Shown: positions 26,196 to 33,044 of the stretch, in pieces | Numbering within the stretch: the stretch's first letter is position 1 | Layout: each line of letters starts with the position of its first letter | From: Boudabousia marimammalium | Lineage (GTDB): Bacteria; Actinomycetota; Actinomycetes; Actinomycetales; Actinomycetaceae | Assembly: GCF_001936115.1 (NCBI RefSeq) | Contig: NZ_MPDM01000005.1 | Location: 124,001 to 188,000 of the forward strand | Direction of reading: 5' to 3' | DNA length: 64,000 bases | Program-made: the position numbers and the translations under genes | The notes under the pieces: model-generated | The model's database searches: none | What the model was told of the DNA's origin: nothing | What the model saw: only the letters and a program-made list of their open reading frames with translations

Positions 26196-26256
26196 TGTGT
26201 GGGATTTTGCGTTTTGTACTAGAAATTATCTAGTACAAAATACGTTTTCCCACACA
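26196..26256. repeat. Long imperfect hairpin inside the element
   Basis: The inner stem is a perfect 12-bp repeat, TTTTGTACTAGA at 26212-26223 and its complement at 26229-26240, around the 5-nt loop AATTA. An outer 9-bp stem (TGTGTGGGA at 26196-26204 and its complement at 26248-26256) is in register, giving a 61-nt structure. Confidence 0.7.
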
Positions 26257-26498
26257 CTCCATGAACAGTAGGCAGAGCAGCCAGTGGACAGAGTAGCCAG
26301 CGGGCTGGAAAAGATCACAGCGAGAACGCCCTTACACCACTCCTCACAGCACTGGCACGACCCTCGGACACGCCACAGCAGTAGCACAAAACCTTCAAAC
26401 ACCAACCCCCAGTTTTCCGACTCATCACAGTCCCTTCACACCAGAACTGCCCAACCACAAGGACGCATTCCACACCACCACAGTTTGTCCTATAGCCC

Positions 26499-26506
26499 TA
26501 ATTGTG
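26499..26506 (+). repeat. 8-bp target-site duplication, right copy
   Basis: TAATTGTG, identical to 25906-25913 and directly adjoining the right terminal inverted repeat. Confidence 0.75.
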
Positions 26507-26530
26507 ACAGGTAAACTCATGGTTTTGGGC

Positions 26531-26559
26531 TTGCAATTAGGGTATTGTTGTTGTATAAG
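26531..26559 (+). promoter_or_regulatory. Predicted promoter of the secreted-protein operon
   Basis: TTGCAA (26531-26536), a 17-nt spacer and TATAAG (26554-26559) give a good sigma-70-type promoter 55 bp before the ATG at 26615. CAATTAGGG at 26534-26542 overlaps the -35 box and is an inverted match to CCCTAATTG at 26496-26504, which spans the right end of the element, so the insertion may have altered control. Confidence 0.55.
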
Positions 26560-26614
26560 CATTTTTCTATCGATTTGAGAAGTGCTTTTACCTGATAGTT
26601 TCAAAGGAGAAACC

Positions 26615-27193
26615 ATGAACCAGAAGGTTATTATTGCAAGTGCGGTTGTACTTTTAGCTGTGCCCGCATTGGTCGCATTACCAATGGTTGCTGGTAATGC
26701 TGTTGCTACACCCAAGGCACAGCCTGTAGAAATGGGTCAAGAACGATTGTGGCATGGCGAGGCTTCACCGGAAGTCGATCGACTGATTGAGAGACTGGGT
26801 GGGGAAGTTGCACAATACCCCGATTTGTTTGGGGGTGTGGCATTGTCCTATGACCGACAGATGGTGAAGCTATTTGTGGTCGATCCAAGTAGCATTTCTA
26901 GAATTTCTGCAATTGACGCTATTGTGAGAGACAATCCTGCTTTAATCAAAGTTGTTGACGTCAACTATTCCATTACCGAATTGGAATCGCACAGAGATAA
27001 GGCGATAGAGGTATTGCACGGTAAAGACTTGGTCGCGGCCTCAATCGATTCAATGAACAACACTGTTTCATTGGCTGTAGAAAAGAATTCGGAAGCGGAA
27101 GCCATGCTGGCCTTGCCCGGTAATAGTTCAGTCTTGGACCCTTCCTTGTTCAAAGTTGAGCTGGCAAATCAGGCCGAACTCAGCGCGAACTAG
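26615..27193 (+). CDS. Secreted protein of unknown function
   Basis: A 192-residue protein not assigned to a family. It has a clear signal peptide (lysine at 4, hydrophobic VIIASAVVLLAVPALVALPM, likely cut after GNAVA near residue 31). The mature part contains two similar beta-strand patterns, GGVALSYDRQMVKLFVVD and LVAASIDSMNNTVSLAVEKN. This pattern faintly resembles pro-domains of alpha-lytic-type proteases, but no protease domain follows. There are no cysteines in the mature part. The ATG at 26615 has AAAGGAGAAACC before it and a good promoter upstream. The lipoprotein gene follows 20 bp later, so they are probably co-transcribed and work together at the cell surface. Confidence 0.75.
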   Translation: MNQKVIIASAVVLLAVPALVALPMVAGNAVATPKAQPVEMGQERLWHGEASPEVDRLIERLGGEVAQYPDLFGGVALSYDRQMVKLFVVDPSSISRISAIDAIVRDNPALIKVVDVNYSITELESHRDKAIEVLHGKDLVAASIDSMNNTVSLAVEKNSEAEAMLALPGNSSVLDPSLFKVELANQAELSAN

Positions 27194-27213
27194 CTACCCT
27201 GAGAGGAGAAATC

Positions 27214-27597
27214 ATGGGAGTCAAACTGGTTTCGTTTACCGTGCTGACTTTGGCAGCACTGTCTCTCTCAGCATGTAGCTCTGCTTCATATCCGTTACCA
27301 AAGCTGGAACCGCATAAAGCACACAACTCCATGCTGGCTGAATATGAGCTGGGCAAGATTGTTGTCGGGAAAGATCAGGCTTGCCCGTTCACTAGTGACA
27401 ATCAGCTGATTGTTTTCAGTGAAGACGGTACTGCTGACGCTGCTGGAAAATCCATCACAGTTGGTGAAACCGTCGTAAAAGTCGGAGAAAAGTTTAGCGG
27501 ACCTTCCTTTGCTAAACTTCCCGACGGCTTTACGTGTAACGGTGAGAATTATCCGGCGATACAGATTGTTGCTCCCGGAATCGAGAAGTCTAAGTAA
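27214..27597 (+). CDS. Small lipoprotein of unknown function
   Basis: A 127-residue protein with a lipoprotein signal: MGVKLVSFTVLTLAALSLSAC, lipobox LSAC with the lipidated cysteine at residue 21. The mature part is about 105 residues with two cysteines (QACPF and FTCNG) that could form a disulfide. No family is recognised. The Shine-Dalgarno GAGAGGAG precedes the ATG. Spaced 20 bp from the secreted-protein gene, it is likely the second gene of the same transcript. Confidence 0.75.
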   Translation: MGVKLVSFTVLTLAALSLSACSSASYPLPKLEPHKAHNSMLAEYELGKIVVGKDQACPFTSDNQLIVFSEDGTADAAGKSITVGETVVKVGEKFSGPSFAKLPDGFTCNGENYPAIQIVAPGIEKSK

Positions 27598-27686
27598 CTA
27601 GCTGATCGATAGAAAGAATGTAGAGATACAGGGGTGGGGTACTGCCGAAAAGTATCCTCAACCTAGAGAATGGTCGGCGGGTAGTT

Positions 27687-27955
27687 GTGAAGCGGTTAAT
27701 AAATTTGGGTGCCGTATTTTTAGGTATCGTCGTGATTTGTATCGCGTATCTAAATGGTATGCAAATAGAGAACGCGCTACCTTTAGGGGCAGACACTACT
27801 GGGTTTATCAACTTTCAAACTTCACAGCTACCTGCCCACCAAATCAACGAATCATTGCTGGATTTTGGCGTCAAACATGATTTAGAGATTTATCAACTTT
27901 CTGCCACTGATGGGGTTTTGAAAACAGAAATCGTCTCACGGGGCGCTAATCAACT
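27687..27955 (+). pseudogene. Truncated N-terminus resembling bacteriocin-associated membrane protein (DUF1430-like)
   Basis: A GTG-initiated frame (in full 27687-27980, 97 codons) encodes one N-terminal membrane helix (LGAVFLGIVVICIAYLNG) and an extracytoplasmic segment FQTSQLPAHQINESLLDFG. This looks like the start of the large permease-like proteins found beside lactococcin-972-type bacteriocin genes, normally over 600 residues. The frame then passes into DNA whose neighbouring frame encodes the end of an ABC ATPase, so an internal deletion joined the two genes. The Shine-Dalgarno is weak. The family assignment is tentative; the truncation is inferred from the ATPase remnant. Confidence 0.5.
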
Positions 27956-28099
27956 TTCATTCTGCAAGAACTACTGTTAAATGAACGTAATCGCGGCGCC
28001 CTCGTAATCATTTCCACCCATGATTTCGAACTAGCGCAAGCCTGTGACCAAATCGTAGACCTGAGAGCATACCGCCCAGATGCACTTATCGACACTTAG
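27956..28099 (+). pseudogene. C-terminal remnant of an ABC transporter ATPase
   Basis: Forty-seven codons plus stop, in a different frame from the preceding fragment, read FILQELLLNERNRGALVII, then STHDFELAQACDQIVDL and a short tail. This is the H-loop (switch histidine, STHD) and end of an ABC ATPase. Walker A, signature and Walker B are missing, and a stop codon lies just upstream in this frame. It has no start codon of its own. It fits the deletion of a permease-ATPase pair down to its two outer ends. Confidence 0.8.
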
Positions 28100-28519
28100 G
28101 CTTTCTCAACCGGTTTTCGTCCCAAACATTAGTTAGTGTAAAGGCGCTTATCACACAGCTTTCGGGATTTCTTACACTGGTTTTACTCAGGCTTCGCTGT
28201 GTGGAGCAGCGGTGTGTTGCAAAGTGCTGTTTTTGGGGTGATTTTGCGGCACACTGTTGCATTTTGCGACACAGCGGGTGAAATACATTGTCGGAGGACG
28301 CAGATTTCATCCTCATGTGGGTTTATTACGACGTTCTTGGCGAATAGAAGAAAGAGATGGTGCCCTCAGCCGCAGTTCAAAAAACCTTAATCGCGGGAGT
28401 AGAACCCCATCTCTTTAACTGAGAGCAGTGGATTTCTCTCGCATCCTCGTTTTATGTCTTTGGTGCTTTACAAGGCGGCAAGGCGCGACTGATACTGTCA
28501 CGATTGTGTCGAAATAGTT
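28100..28519. other. 420-bp gap with no convincing gene
   Basis: Short open frames here on both strands lack Shine-Dalgarno sites and recognisable proteins, and two of them run through the 64-bp repeat at 28211-28274. Apart from that repeat I see no gene, tRNA or clear regulatory site. It continues the AT-richer accessory segment. Confidence 0.6.
28211..28274. repeat. 64-bp perfect direct repeat, copy 1
   Basis: Identical over 64 bp to 28779-28842. The unit is partly palindromic: TGTGTTGCAAA at 28213-28223 pairs with TTTGCGACACA at 28263-28273 with one mismatch. It also contains two ATTTTGCGnCACA stretches 22 bp apart. Confidence 0.9.
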
Positions 28520-28729
28520 TCACTTCTTCTTGGAAGGTTTCGTCAACAGTATCAATGCGAGTAGCGCAGCCAGACTGAACATTGCGAAAGAACTCGTCAG
28601 AGCGTTCAGCATATGTGAGGGAGTACCTTGCCAGGAATAAACTGTCCCAGTAACTCCAAAGATGACTGTCAAAGTGCCCAAAATTAACGTCGTTACCCGC
28701 AACAGGTTGATGATCTTTTTCATTTTCAT
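28520..28729 (-). CDS. Small membrane protein, unknown
   Basis: A 69-residue protein with two predicted membrane helices (TLILGTLTVIFGVTGTVYSW and SSFAMFSLAALLALILLT), a loop between them and a basic end (KPSKKK). No family is recognised. The start is taken as the ATG at 28729 (MKMKK); the ATG at 28723 is equally possible. Longer versions reaching 28840 would run through the 64-bp repeat and are less likely. It is the only plausible gene in the 504 bp between the two copies of that repeat. Confidence 0.55.
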   Translation of the reverse strand: MKMKKIINLLRVTTLILGTLTVIFGVTGTVYSWQGTPSHMLNALTSSFAMFSLAALLALILLTKPSKKK

Positions 28730-28778
28730 CACTTTACCAGCAAGCCGGGAAACCGTTAAAAGGATTAGTGTTTGAGGT

Positions 28779-28842
28779 GGTGTGTTGCAAAGTGCTGTTT
28801 TTGGGGTGATTTTGCGGCACACTGTTGCATTTTGCGACACAG
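28779..28842. repeat. 64-bp perfect direct repeat, copy 2
   Basis: Second copy, same orientation, starting 568 bp after copy 1, with no divergence. Identity stops exactly at both ends, so it is a discrete unit. Confidence 0.9.
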
Positions 28843-28882
28843 GCTTTGCTCAGGCATGAGGGTGCGAGAGGCAATCGCTGGG

Positions 28883-29260
28883 CTAGGAGTTTTTTAGTAG
28901 AGCCGAGGATGACATCCAAGCTCCCATACTGGTAACGAGGGTTCCCAGCAGTAGACTCACCTGAATTATGACTGCCCACGTCTGGCTAGAGGGCGCCCAA
29001 ATCAGCATGCCGAAAGTTAGCAGTAGCAAGAAATAGCCAGAAACCCCCGCAATAAACCAGGTTGGGGTCCCCTGATTCGCTGACTTCTTTACGCCCTCGG
29101 ACAGGCGCCTTCGGCCCACCAGCAGGGCACTAGCACTAAAGATATAGAGAACCCCGGAAACTAAGAGAGAAGCAACGGTCCAGCCGGTGAAGCTGACACT
29201 CATCAGCACCAGCCAGCCTAGGGTGGGGCCAAAAATTGCGAATGCGGGCATCTTACTCAT
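28883..29260 (-). CDS. Small integral membrane protein downstream of the Fe-S oxidoreductase
   Basis: A 125-residue protein with four likely membrane helices (around residues 8-25, 27-46, 70-88 and 93-115) and a basic cytoplasmic loop, GRRRLSEGVKKSANQ. No family is recognised. The ATG at 29260 overlaps the end of the oxidoreductase gene by 8 nt, and GGAGG precedes it, so translation is coupled. It may be an accessory membrane subunit of that enzyme; this is inference from overlap only. Confidence 0.75.
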   Translation of the reverse strand: MSKMPAFAIFGPTLGWLVLMSVSFTGWTVASLLVSGVLYIFSASALLVGRRRLSEGVKKSANQGTPTWFIAGVSGYFLLLLTFGMLIWAPSSQTWAVIIQVSLLLGTLVTSMGAWMSSSALLKNS

Positions 29261-31538
29261 TACTACCTCCTACACTGGCGGATGCTAAATCTGGCTGATC
29301 GCCGCGGCGAACCGCCTCCAGTAGAGTCAAAGAAATATCGTGAACCTGAACGCTGCTGTCAGTTTCGCCAGCTCCAGACTGCTTCGGAATCTGCCCGGCA
29401 GAGCCCAACATTTGCGTGCAGAAGGGGCAGGCGGTAGCGACCTCAGCCGCACCAGTGCCCGCCGCTTCACCCATGCGGGCGACCGCAATCCGGGTGCCTT
29501 CGCTTTCTTCCATCCAAGCGCGAGCCCCACCGCCACCACAACACATGGCGCCTTCACGTGAGCGCGGCATCTCCACCTGCTTCACGCCGGGAATCGCGTC
29601 CAAAAGTTCACGTGGAGGCTCGTAAATCTGATTATGACGGCCCAGATAGCACGGATCATGGTAGGTGATGGTCTTTTCTGCACCCGGCTGCGGCGGCACC
29701 GGAATCAGGCGCTTCTCTCGCACCAGCCGGTTTAGCAGCTGGGTATGATGAACCACCTCAAAATGGCCATCCAAGTCCGGGAACTCGCGGGCGATCGTAT
29801 TAAAACAGTGCGCACAAGACACCACAATTTTGCGTGCCTTCACCTCATTCAAAGTGCTGACTGCCGCTTCGGCCAGCATCTGATACAGCACCTCATTGCC
29901 GGCTCGGCGGGCCGGATCGCCAGTACAGGACTCGCCCTGACCCAAGACTGCGAAACTCACCCCGGCACGGTGCAAAAGCTCCGCAATTGCGGCAGAGGTT
30001 TTCTTCCCCTGATCATCGAAAGCACCCGCGCAGCCGACCCAGAACAGGTATTCAACTGCGGTGGCATCCTCCACGTCCACGCCCAAGACAGGAACCGGGA
30101 AGTCCAGGTTCTTTGCCCAGTCCATTCGTTTGCGGGCGGCTTGACCGTAAGGGTTGCCTTTCTTTTCTAGCTGCTTGAAAACGCCTGCTAGTTCCTTCGG
30201 GAAAGCGGACTCCATCAGCACCTGGTGGCGGCGCACATCCACAATATGATCCACGTGCTCAATATCTACCGGGCACTGCTCCACGCAGGCACCGCAGGTC
30301 GTGCAAGCCCACAGCACATCCGGGGTGATCACTTCTGGCACCAGCTGCCGCTCCAGCGGATTAGCGGAAGCCTCAGCGCTTTGCGCGCCGGAGGCCCGCA
30401 GGGCCGCTAAAACATCCCCCGAATGCTCCGGGATGGGGGTGAACAGGTCGGAAGGGAAATCCCCGTTAGCGTCCTCAGCTGGCGACTCGCCAGGCTGTTC
30501 CAGTTCCTGGGCGGCACGCATGAAAGCCGCCGTGGCGGCATGATGGTCGCGTAGCGCCAGGGTGAAAAGCTTCGGGGAAAGAGGTTTGCCCGTGGACCAG
30601 GCCGGGCAGAGCTCTTGGCAGCGGCCGCACTCCGTGCAGGTTGAAAAATCCAGCAGGCCCTTCCAAGTGAAATCAGAAATACTGCCCACACCTAGTTTGG
30701 CGTCCTCCGGGAGCTCCTCTAGGGTCTCCATGGTGAGGGGCTCACCGGCAACCCGGATGGGTTCGAGGGGGCCGAGGGCGTTACTGCCATCAACCTCACG
30801 GCGAGCATAAATATTTACTACCGCCAAGAAACGGTGCCAGGCGACGCCCATACTGGTTTGCACGCCGACCACCATCATCCAGAGCATGGAAATCACAATC
30901 TTCGCGCAGGCGGTAACCGTGATCAGATTCGCCAAAGTAGCCTGAGAATAGCCGGTTAGAAGCGTACCCATCCAGGCGGTAAAAGGATGCAAAAGTAGCG
31001 CAGAATGGTCAGGGGAAAGAGCCGGCTGAGAGTAAGCATACTCAGCGGCGCGTAACACCAGCACGCAGATAACGACGCCCAGTACCACTAGCTCCACAAA
31101 AATGGCATGCCAGCGGGTAGAGCCGAAGAAGCGACGCGGCAAATTCGACGCCTCCCCAGTCTGATTGCCGCGCTCTAACTGTTCAGCTTTCCGCCACGGC
31201 AGCACGCCGCCATTACGTAAGCGCACCACCATCAGCGCCAAAATGCCCAGCAAGCTCAGCCAGGCAATCAGCTCTACCGTCCACGTGTAGGGGGCGAAAC
31301 TATCTAAAAAGGGAAGCGCAAAACCGGGGTTGAGTAGCTGCCCGTAACCGGTGATTAGCGTTAAGAAAAGAAGCGGGAAAGAAACCATCACCAGCCAGTG
31401 GGCGACCCGCACCACCGGACGCCCTCGGAACCCAGAATGGGAAAAAATGGAAACGAAAGCACGCCAAAGTCGCGCCCCGACAGGCCGAACCCGCTCAGGG
31501 GCGGGGGCACCCATCTGCATCCGCTGCAGGATTTTCAC
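29253..31538 (-). CDS. Membrane-bound (Fe-S)-binding oxidoreductase with CCG domains
   Basis: A protein of at least 761 residues. The N-terminal part has several membrane helices like a nitrate-reductase gamma/DUF3483 cytochrome b domain. Two 4Fe-4S ferredoxin motifs follow (CTECGRCQELCPAWS and CTTCGACVEQCPVDIEH). Two cysteine-rich CCG domains of the HdrD/GlpC type come last (VSCAHCFNTIAREF; YHDPCYLGRHN with MCCGGGGARAWME). This matches mycobacterial Rv0338c-like enzymes, thought to pass electrons between a soluble donor and the quinone pool. The GTG at 31538 has no Shine-Dalgarno. The frame continues upstream for 28 codons encoding another membrane helix, to an ATT codon at 31622-31620 that overlaps the previous stop, so the true protein is probably about 789 residues. 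Confidence 0.88.
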   Translation of the reverse strand: MKILQRMQMGAPAPERVRPVGARLWRAFVSIFSHSGFRGRPVVRVAHWLVMVSFPLLFLTLITGYGQLLNPGFALPFLDSFAPYTWTVELIAWLSLLGILALMVVRLRNGGVLPWRKAEQLERGNQTGEASNLPRRFFGSTRWHAIFVELVVLGVVICVLVLRAAEYAYSQPALSPDHSALLLHPFTAWMGTLLTGYSQATLANLITVTACAKIVISMLWMMVVGVQTSMGVAWHRFLAVVNIYARREVDGSNALGPLEPIRVAGEPLTMETLEELPEDAKLGVGSISDFTWKGLLDFSTCTECGRCQELCPAWSTGKPLSPKLFTLALRDHHAATAAFMRAAQELEQPGESPAEDANGDFPSDLFTPIPEHSGDVLAALRASGAQSAEASANPLERQLVPEVITPDVLWACTTCGACVEQCPVDIEHVDHIVDVRRHQVLMESAFPKELAGVFKQLEKKGNPYGQAARKRMDWAKNLDFPVPVLGVDVEDATAVEYLFWVGCAGAFDDQGKKTSAAIAELLHRAGVSFAVLGQGESCTGDPARRAGNEVLYQMLAEAAVSTLNEVKARKIVVSCAHCFNTIAREFPDLDGHFEVVHHTQLLNRLVREKRLIPVPPQPGAEKTITYHDPCYLGRHNQIYEPPRELLDAIPGVKQVEMPRSREGAMCCGGGGARAWMEESEGTRIAVARMGEAAGTGAAEVATACPFCTQMLGSAGQIPKQSGAGETDSSVQVHDISLTLLEAVRRGDQPDLASASVGGSNE

Positions 31539-31621
31539 GCAGCCGGTGATAAAAGACCCTAACCCGACTAGGGTAGCTGTCAGCGCCAGAAAAAAAGAAA
31601 CGGCACTAAGCGAGGAGATAA

Positions 31622-31885
31622 TTAGACCTCCAGCTGATTAAACTTGCTACCGCCGTACCACTGGTTAGCTTTGCCGAGGGCAAAACGGCGGGTAGCCGCC
31701 ATGACCAGACCAGAAATCGCGCCGAAGGCGAGCACCTCAAGCATACGGGCTTGGAGTTCTTCTTCGCCCTCGGTCGGGGGCTTATGCCCGGTCACCAGTT
31801 TCCAACCGTTTTTCACCACTAGGTTCGCCACAATCGCCGCCCCCGCTAGGGTTAAGCCATTGACTACTTTCCAACTGATGTCCAT
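31622..31885 (-). CDS. DUF4235 domain membrane protein
   Basis: An 87-residue protein of the DUF4235 family, common in Actinobacteria and of unknown function. Two hydrophobic segments (VNGLTLAGAAIVANLVV and LAFGAISGLVMAATRR) flank the polar linker GHKPPTEGEEELQAR. The ATG at 31885 follows AAGGAGCACTC. Its TAA stop overlaps the apparent ATT start of the Fe-S oxidoreductase by 1 nt, so the two genes and the following small membrane protein form one transcript. Confidence 0.82.
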   Translation of the reverse strand: MDISWKVVNGLTLAGAAIVANLVVKNGWKLVTGHKPPTEGEEELQARMLEVLAFGAISGLVMAATRRFALGKANQWYGGSKFNQLEV

Positions 31886-32052
31886 GAGTGCTCCTTCACT
31901 GCTGAAATAAAGTCTCTCCCAGTCTACCTGCCTGAAGCGGGCTTCACCCAGTGACTGTCTGCGGGACTTTCACGCTTCTAAAGTCCCGGCGGTGCGATAG
32001 AGTTAAAGAAAAGGCTATAACCGACGATTATTTTGTCTCCTGAGGAGGAACC

Positions 32053-33000
32053 ATGTCAGTGCAATCGCTTCGTTTCATCCCGTCTGAGGGTTCCTTCCCA
32101 GCCGCGGATTATCCCGCCGAATTTACTCTCCAGCCGGAACCGGGACACTACCGGATAGTGGGTTTCATGGGCTGTCCTTGGTGCCGGCGCGTCATTACCG
32201 CCCGCCGTCTCTTGGGTTTGGAGCCGGTGCTGGCAGCCTCTGTGGCTTGGTCTGCTAGCGCGGATGGTTTTGTGTTCGAGGATTCTGAAGAAATCGCCCC
32301 GGCAACCGGACCGAAGTTGGGCTTCGATCCGGATTTACGGTCGCGCACGCATCAGGAACTCTACCGGCGACAGTCTAGCTGGGAACCCGGTGAGCCTACC
32401 CCGGTACCGGTCGTAGTGAATGACCGAAACCCGCATTTCCTTGGCGAAATCGTCATGAACAAAACCGACCAGATTGTTTACGATTTAGCGGTGGCTTGGT
32501 CTGCCTATCATGCCGAGGGGGCGCCCCAGCTCCATCCGCTGGATGGGGATGAGGAAGTTGCAGAACAGATTGCCGCTTTCCTGAACTGGTTGAATGAGGA
32601 TTTGACCCCGTACTGGGGGAAGGTGAAGAATGCTGCCACGCAGGAAGATAAAGATCTGGCGCAGCGGCGCATCGTGGAAGCCTTGGTGAATCTCAACGAC
32701 TATCTGAAAGATCGCGATTTGACAGTCGACGCTCAGATCAGGGCCAGCGATGTGGCATTATTCGCCACCTTGATTCCATTGGCTGCGATGCATGCTGAGG
32801 CCGCCTACCAGGTGGGTTATGAGTCTGCGATTCGGCAGGGTGCAGATGAGGAAGGCGCGGAGGTGGCGGGCTTTGATGCGGTTGCTCGGGCCGGTTCACC
32901 CTTCGCTGACTGGAGTGAAGTGGACCGCTACTATCAGCGTCTTGCTAAAGATCCAGTCTGGTTGACTGACGCCGAGCGGAAAGCCTTGCGTCTGGCCTAA
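32053..33000 (+). CDS. Glutathione S-transferase-like protein (xi-class/glutathionyl-hydroquinone reductase type)
   Basis: A 315-residue protein with a thioredoxin-fold N-terminus carrying CPWC (FMGCPWCRRVITARRLLGLE), the nucleophile motif of xi-class transferases such as YqjG/EcmB, and an all-helical C-terminal domain (LNWLNEDLTPYWGKVKNA, then RIVEALVNLNDYLKDRDL). Actinobacteria mostly use mycothiol rather than glutathione, so the thiol cofactor is open. The Shine-Dalgarno TGAGGAGGAACC is strong. It is a single gene, convergent with the ABC exporter pair. Confidence 0.72.
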   Translation: MSVQSLRFIPSEGSFPAADYPAEFTLQPEPGHYRIVGFMGCPWCRRVITARRLLGLEPVLAASVAWSASADGFVFEDSEEIAPATGPKLGFDPDLRSRTHQELYRRQSSWEPGEPTPVPVVVNDRNPHFLGEIVMNKTDQIVYDLAVAWSAYHAEGAPQLHPLDGDEEVAEQIAAFLNWLNEDLTPYWGKVKNAATQEDKDLAQRRIVEALVNLNDYLKDRDLTVDAQIRASDVALFATLIPLAAMHAEAAYQVGYESAIRQGADEEGAEVAGFDAVARAGSPFADWSEVDRYYQRLAKDPVWLTDAERKALRLA

Positions 33001-33044
33001 GCTACCAGCCCCAGCAGCCTATTCCAGCAACTCAGTCCAGCGAC

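Larger units (their letters stand above)
25914..26498. mobile_element. Non-autonomous transposable element (MITE-like) with terminal inverted repeats
   Basis: A 585-bp segment bounded by perfect 13-bp inverted repeats: GGGCTATAGGACA at 25914-25926 and its complement at 26486-26498. After four mismatches the two ends resume similarity (GTGnTGnTGTG), so the ends are about 28 bp. Both ends are flanked by the identical 8-bp sequence TAATTGTG, the footprint of insertion. No transposase can be read on either strand, so it would need one in trans. Families that make 8-bp duplications include ISL3, IS256 and IS1595; which applies here cannot be told. The interior holds two palindromic 76-bp repeats and a long hairpin. 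It sits between hspR and a secreted-protein gene. Confidence 0.75.

Noticed and set aside
25953-26222. 89-codon frame with a repeated FTPVFVNNSY peptide
   Set aside because: The peptide follows from two palindromic DNA repeats in the mobile element; no Shine-Dalgarno or promoter. Kept only as a repeat observation.
26284-26514. 76-codon frame at the right end of the element, considered as a transposase remnant
   Set aside because: Low-complexity His/Ser/Thr-rich sequence with no transposase motif, and it crosses the element border.
28199-28390. 63-codon frame over the 64-bp repeat
   Set aside because: Much of it is the repeat itself; no ribosome-binding site.
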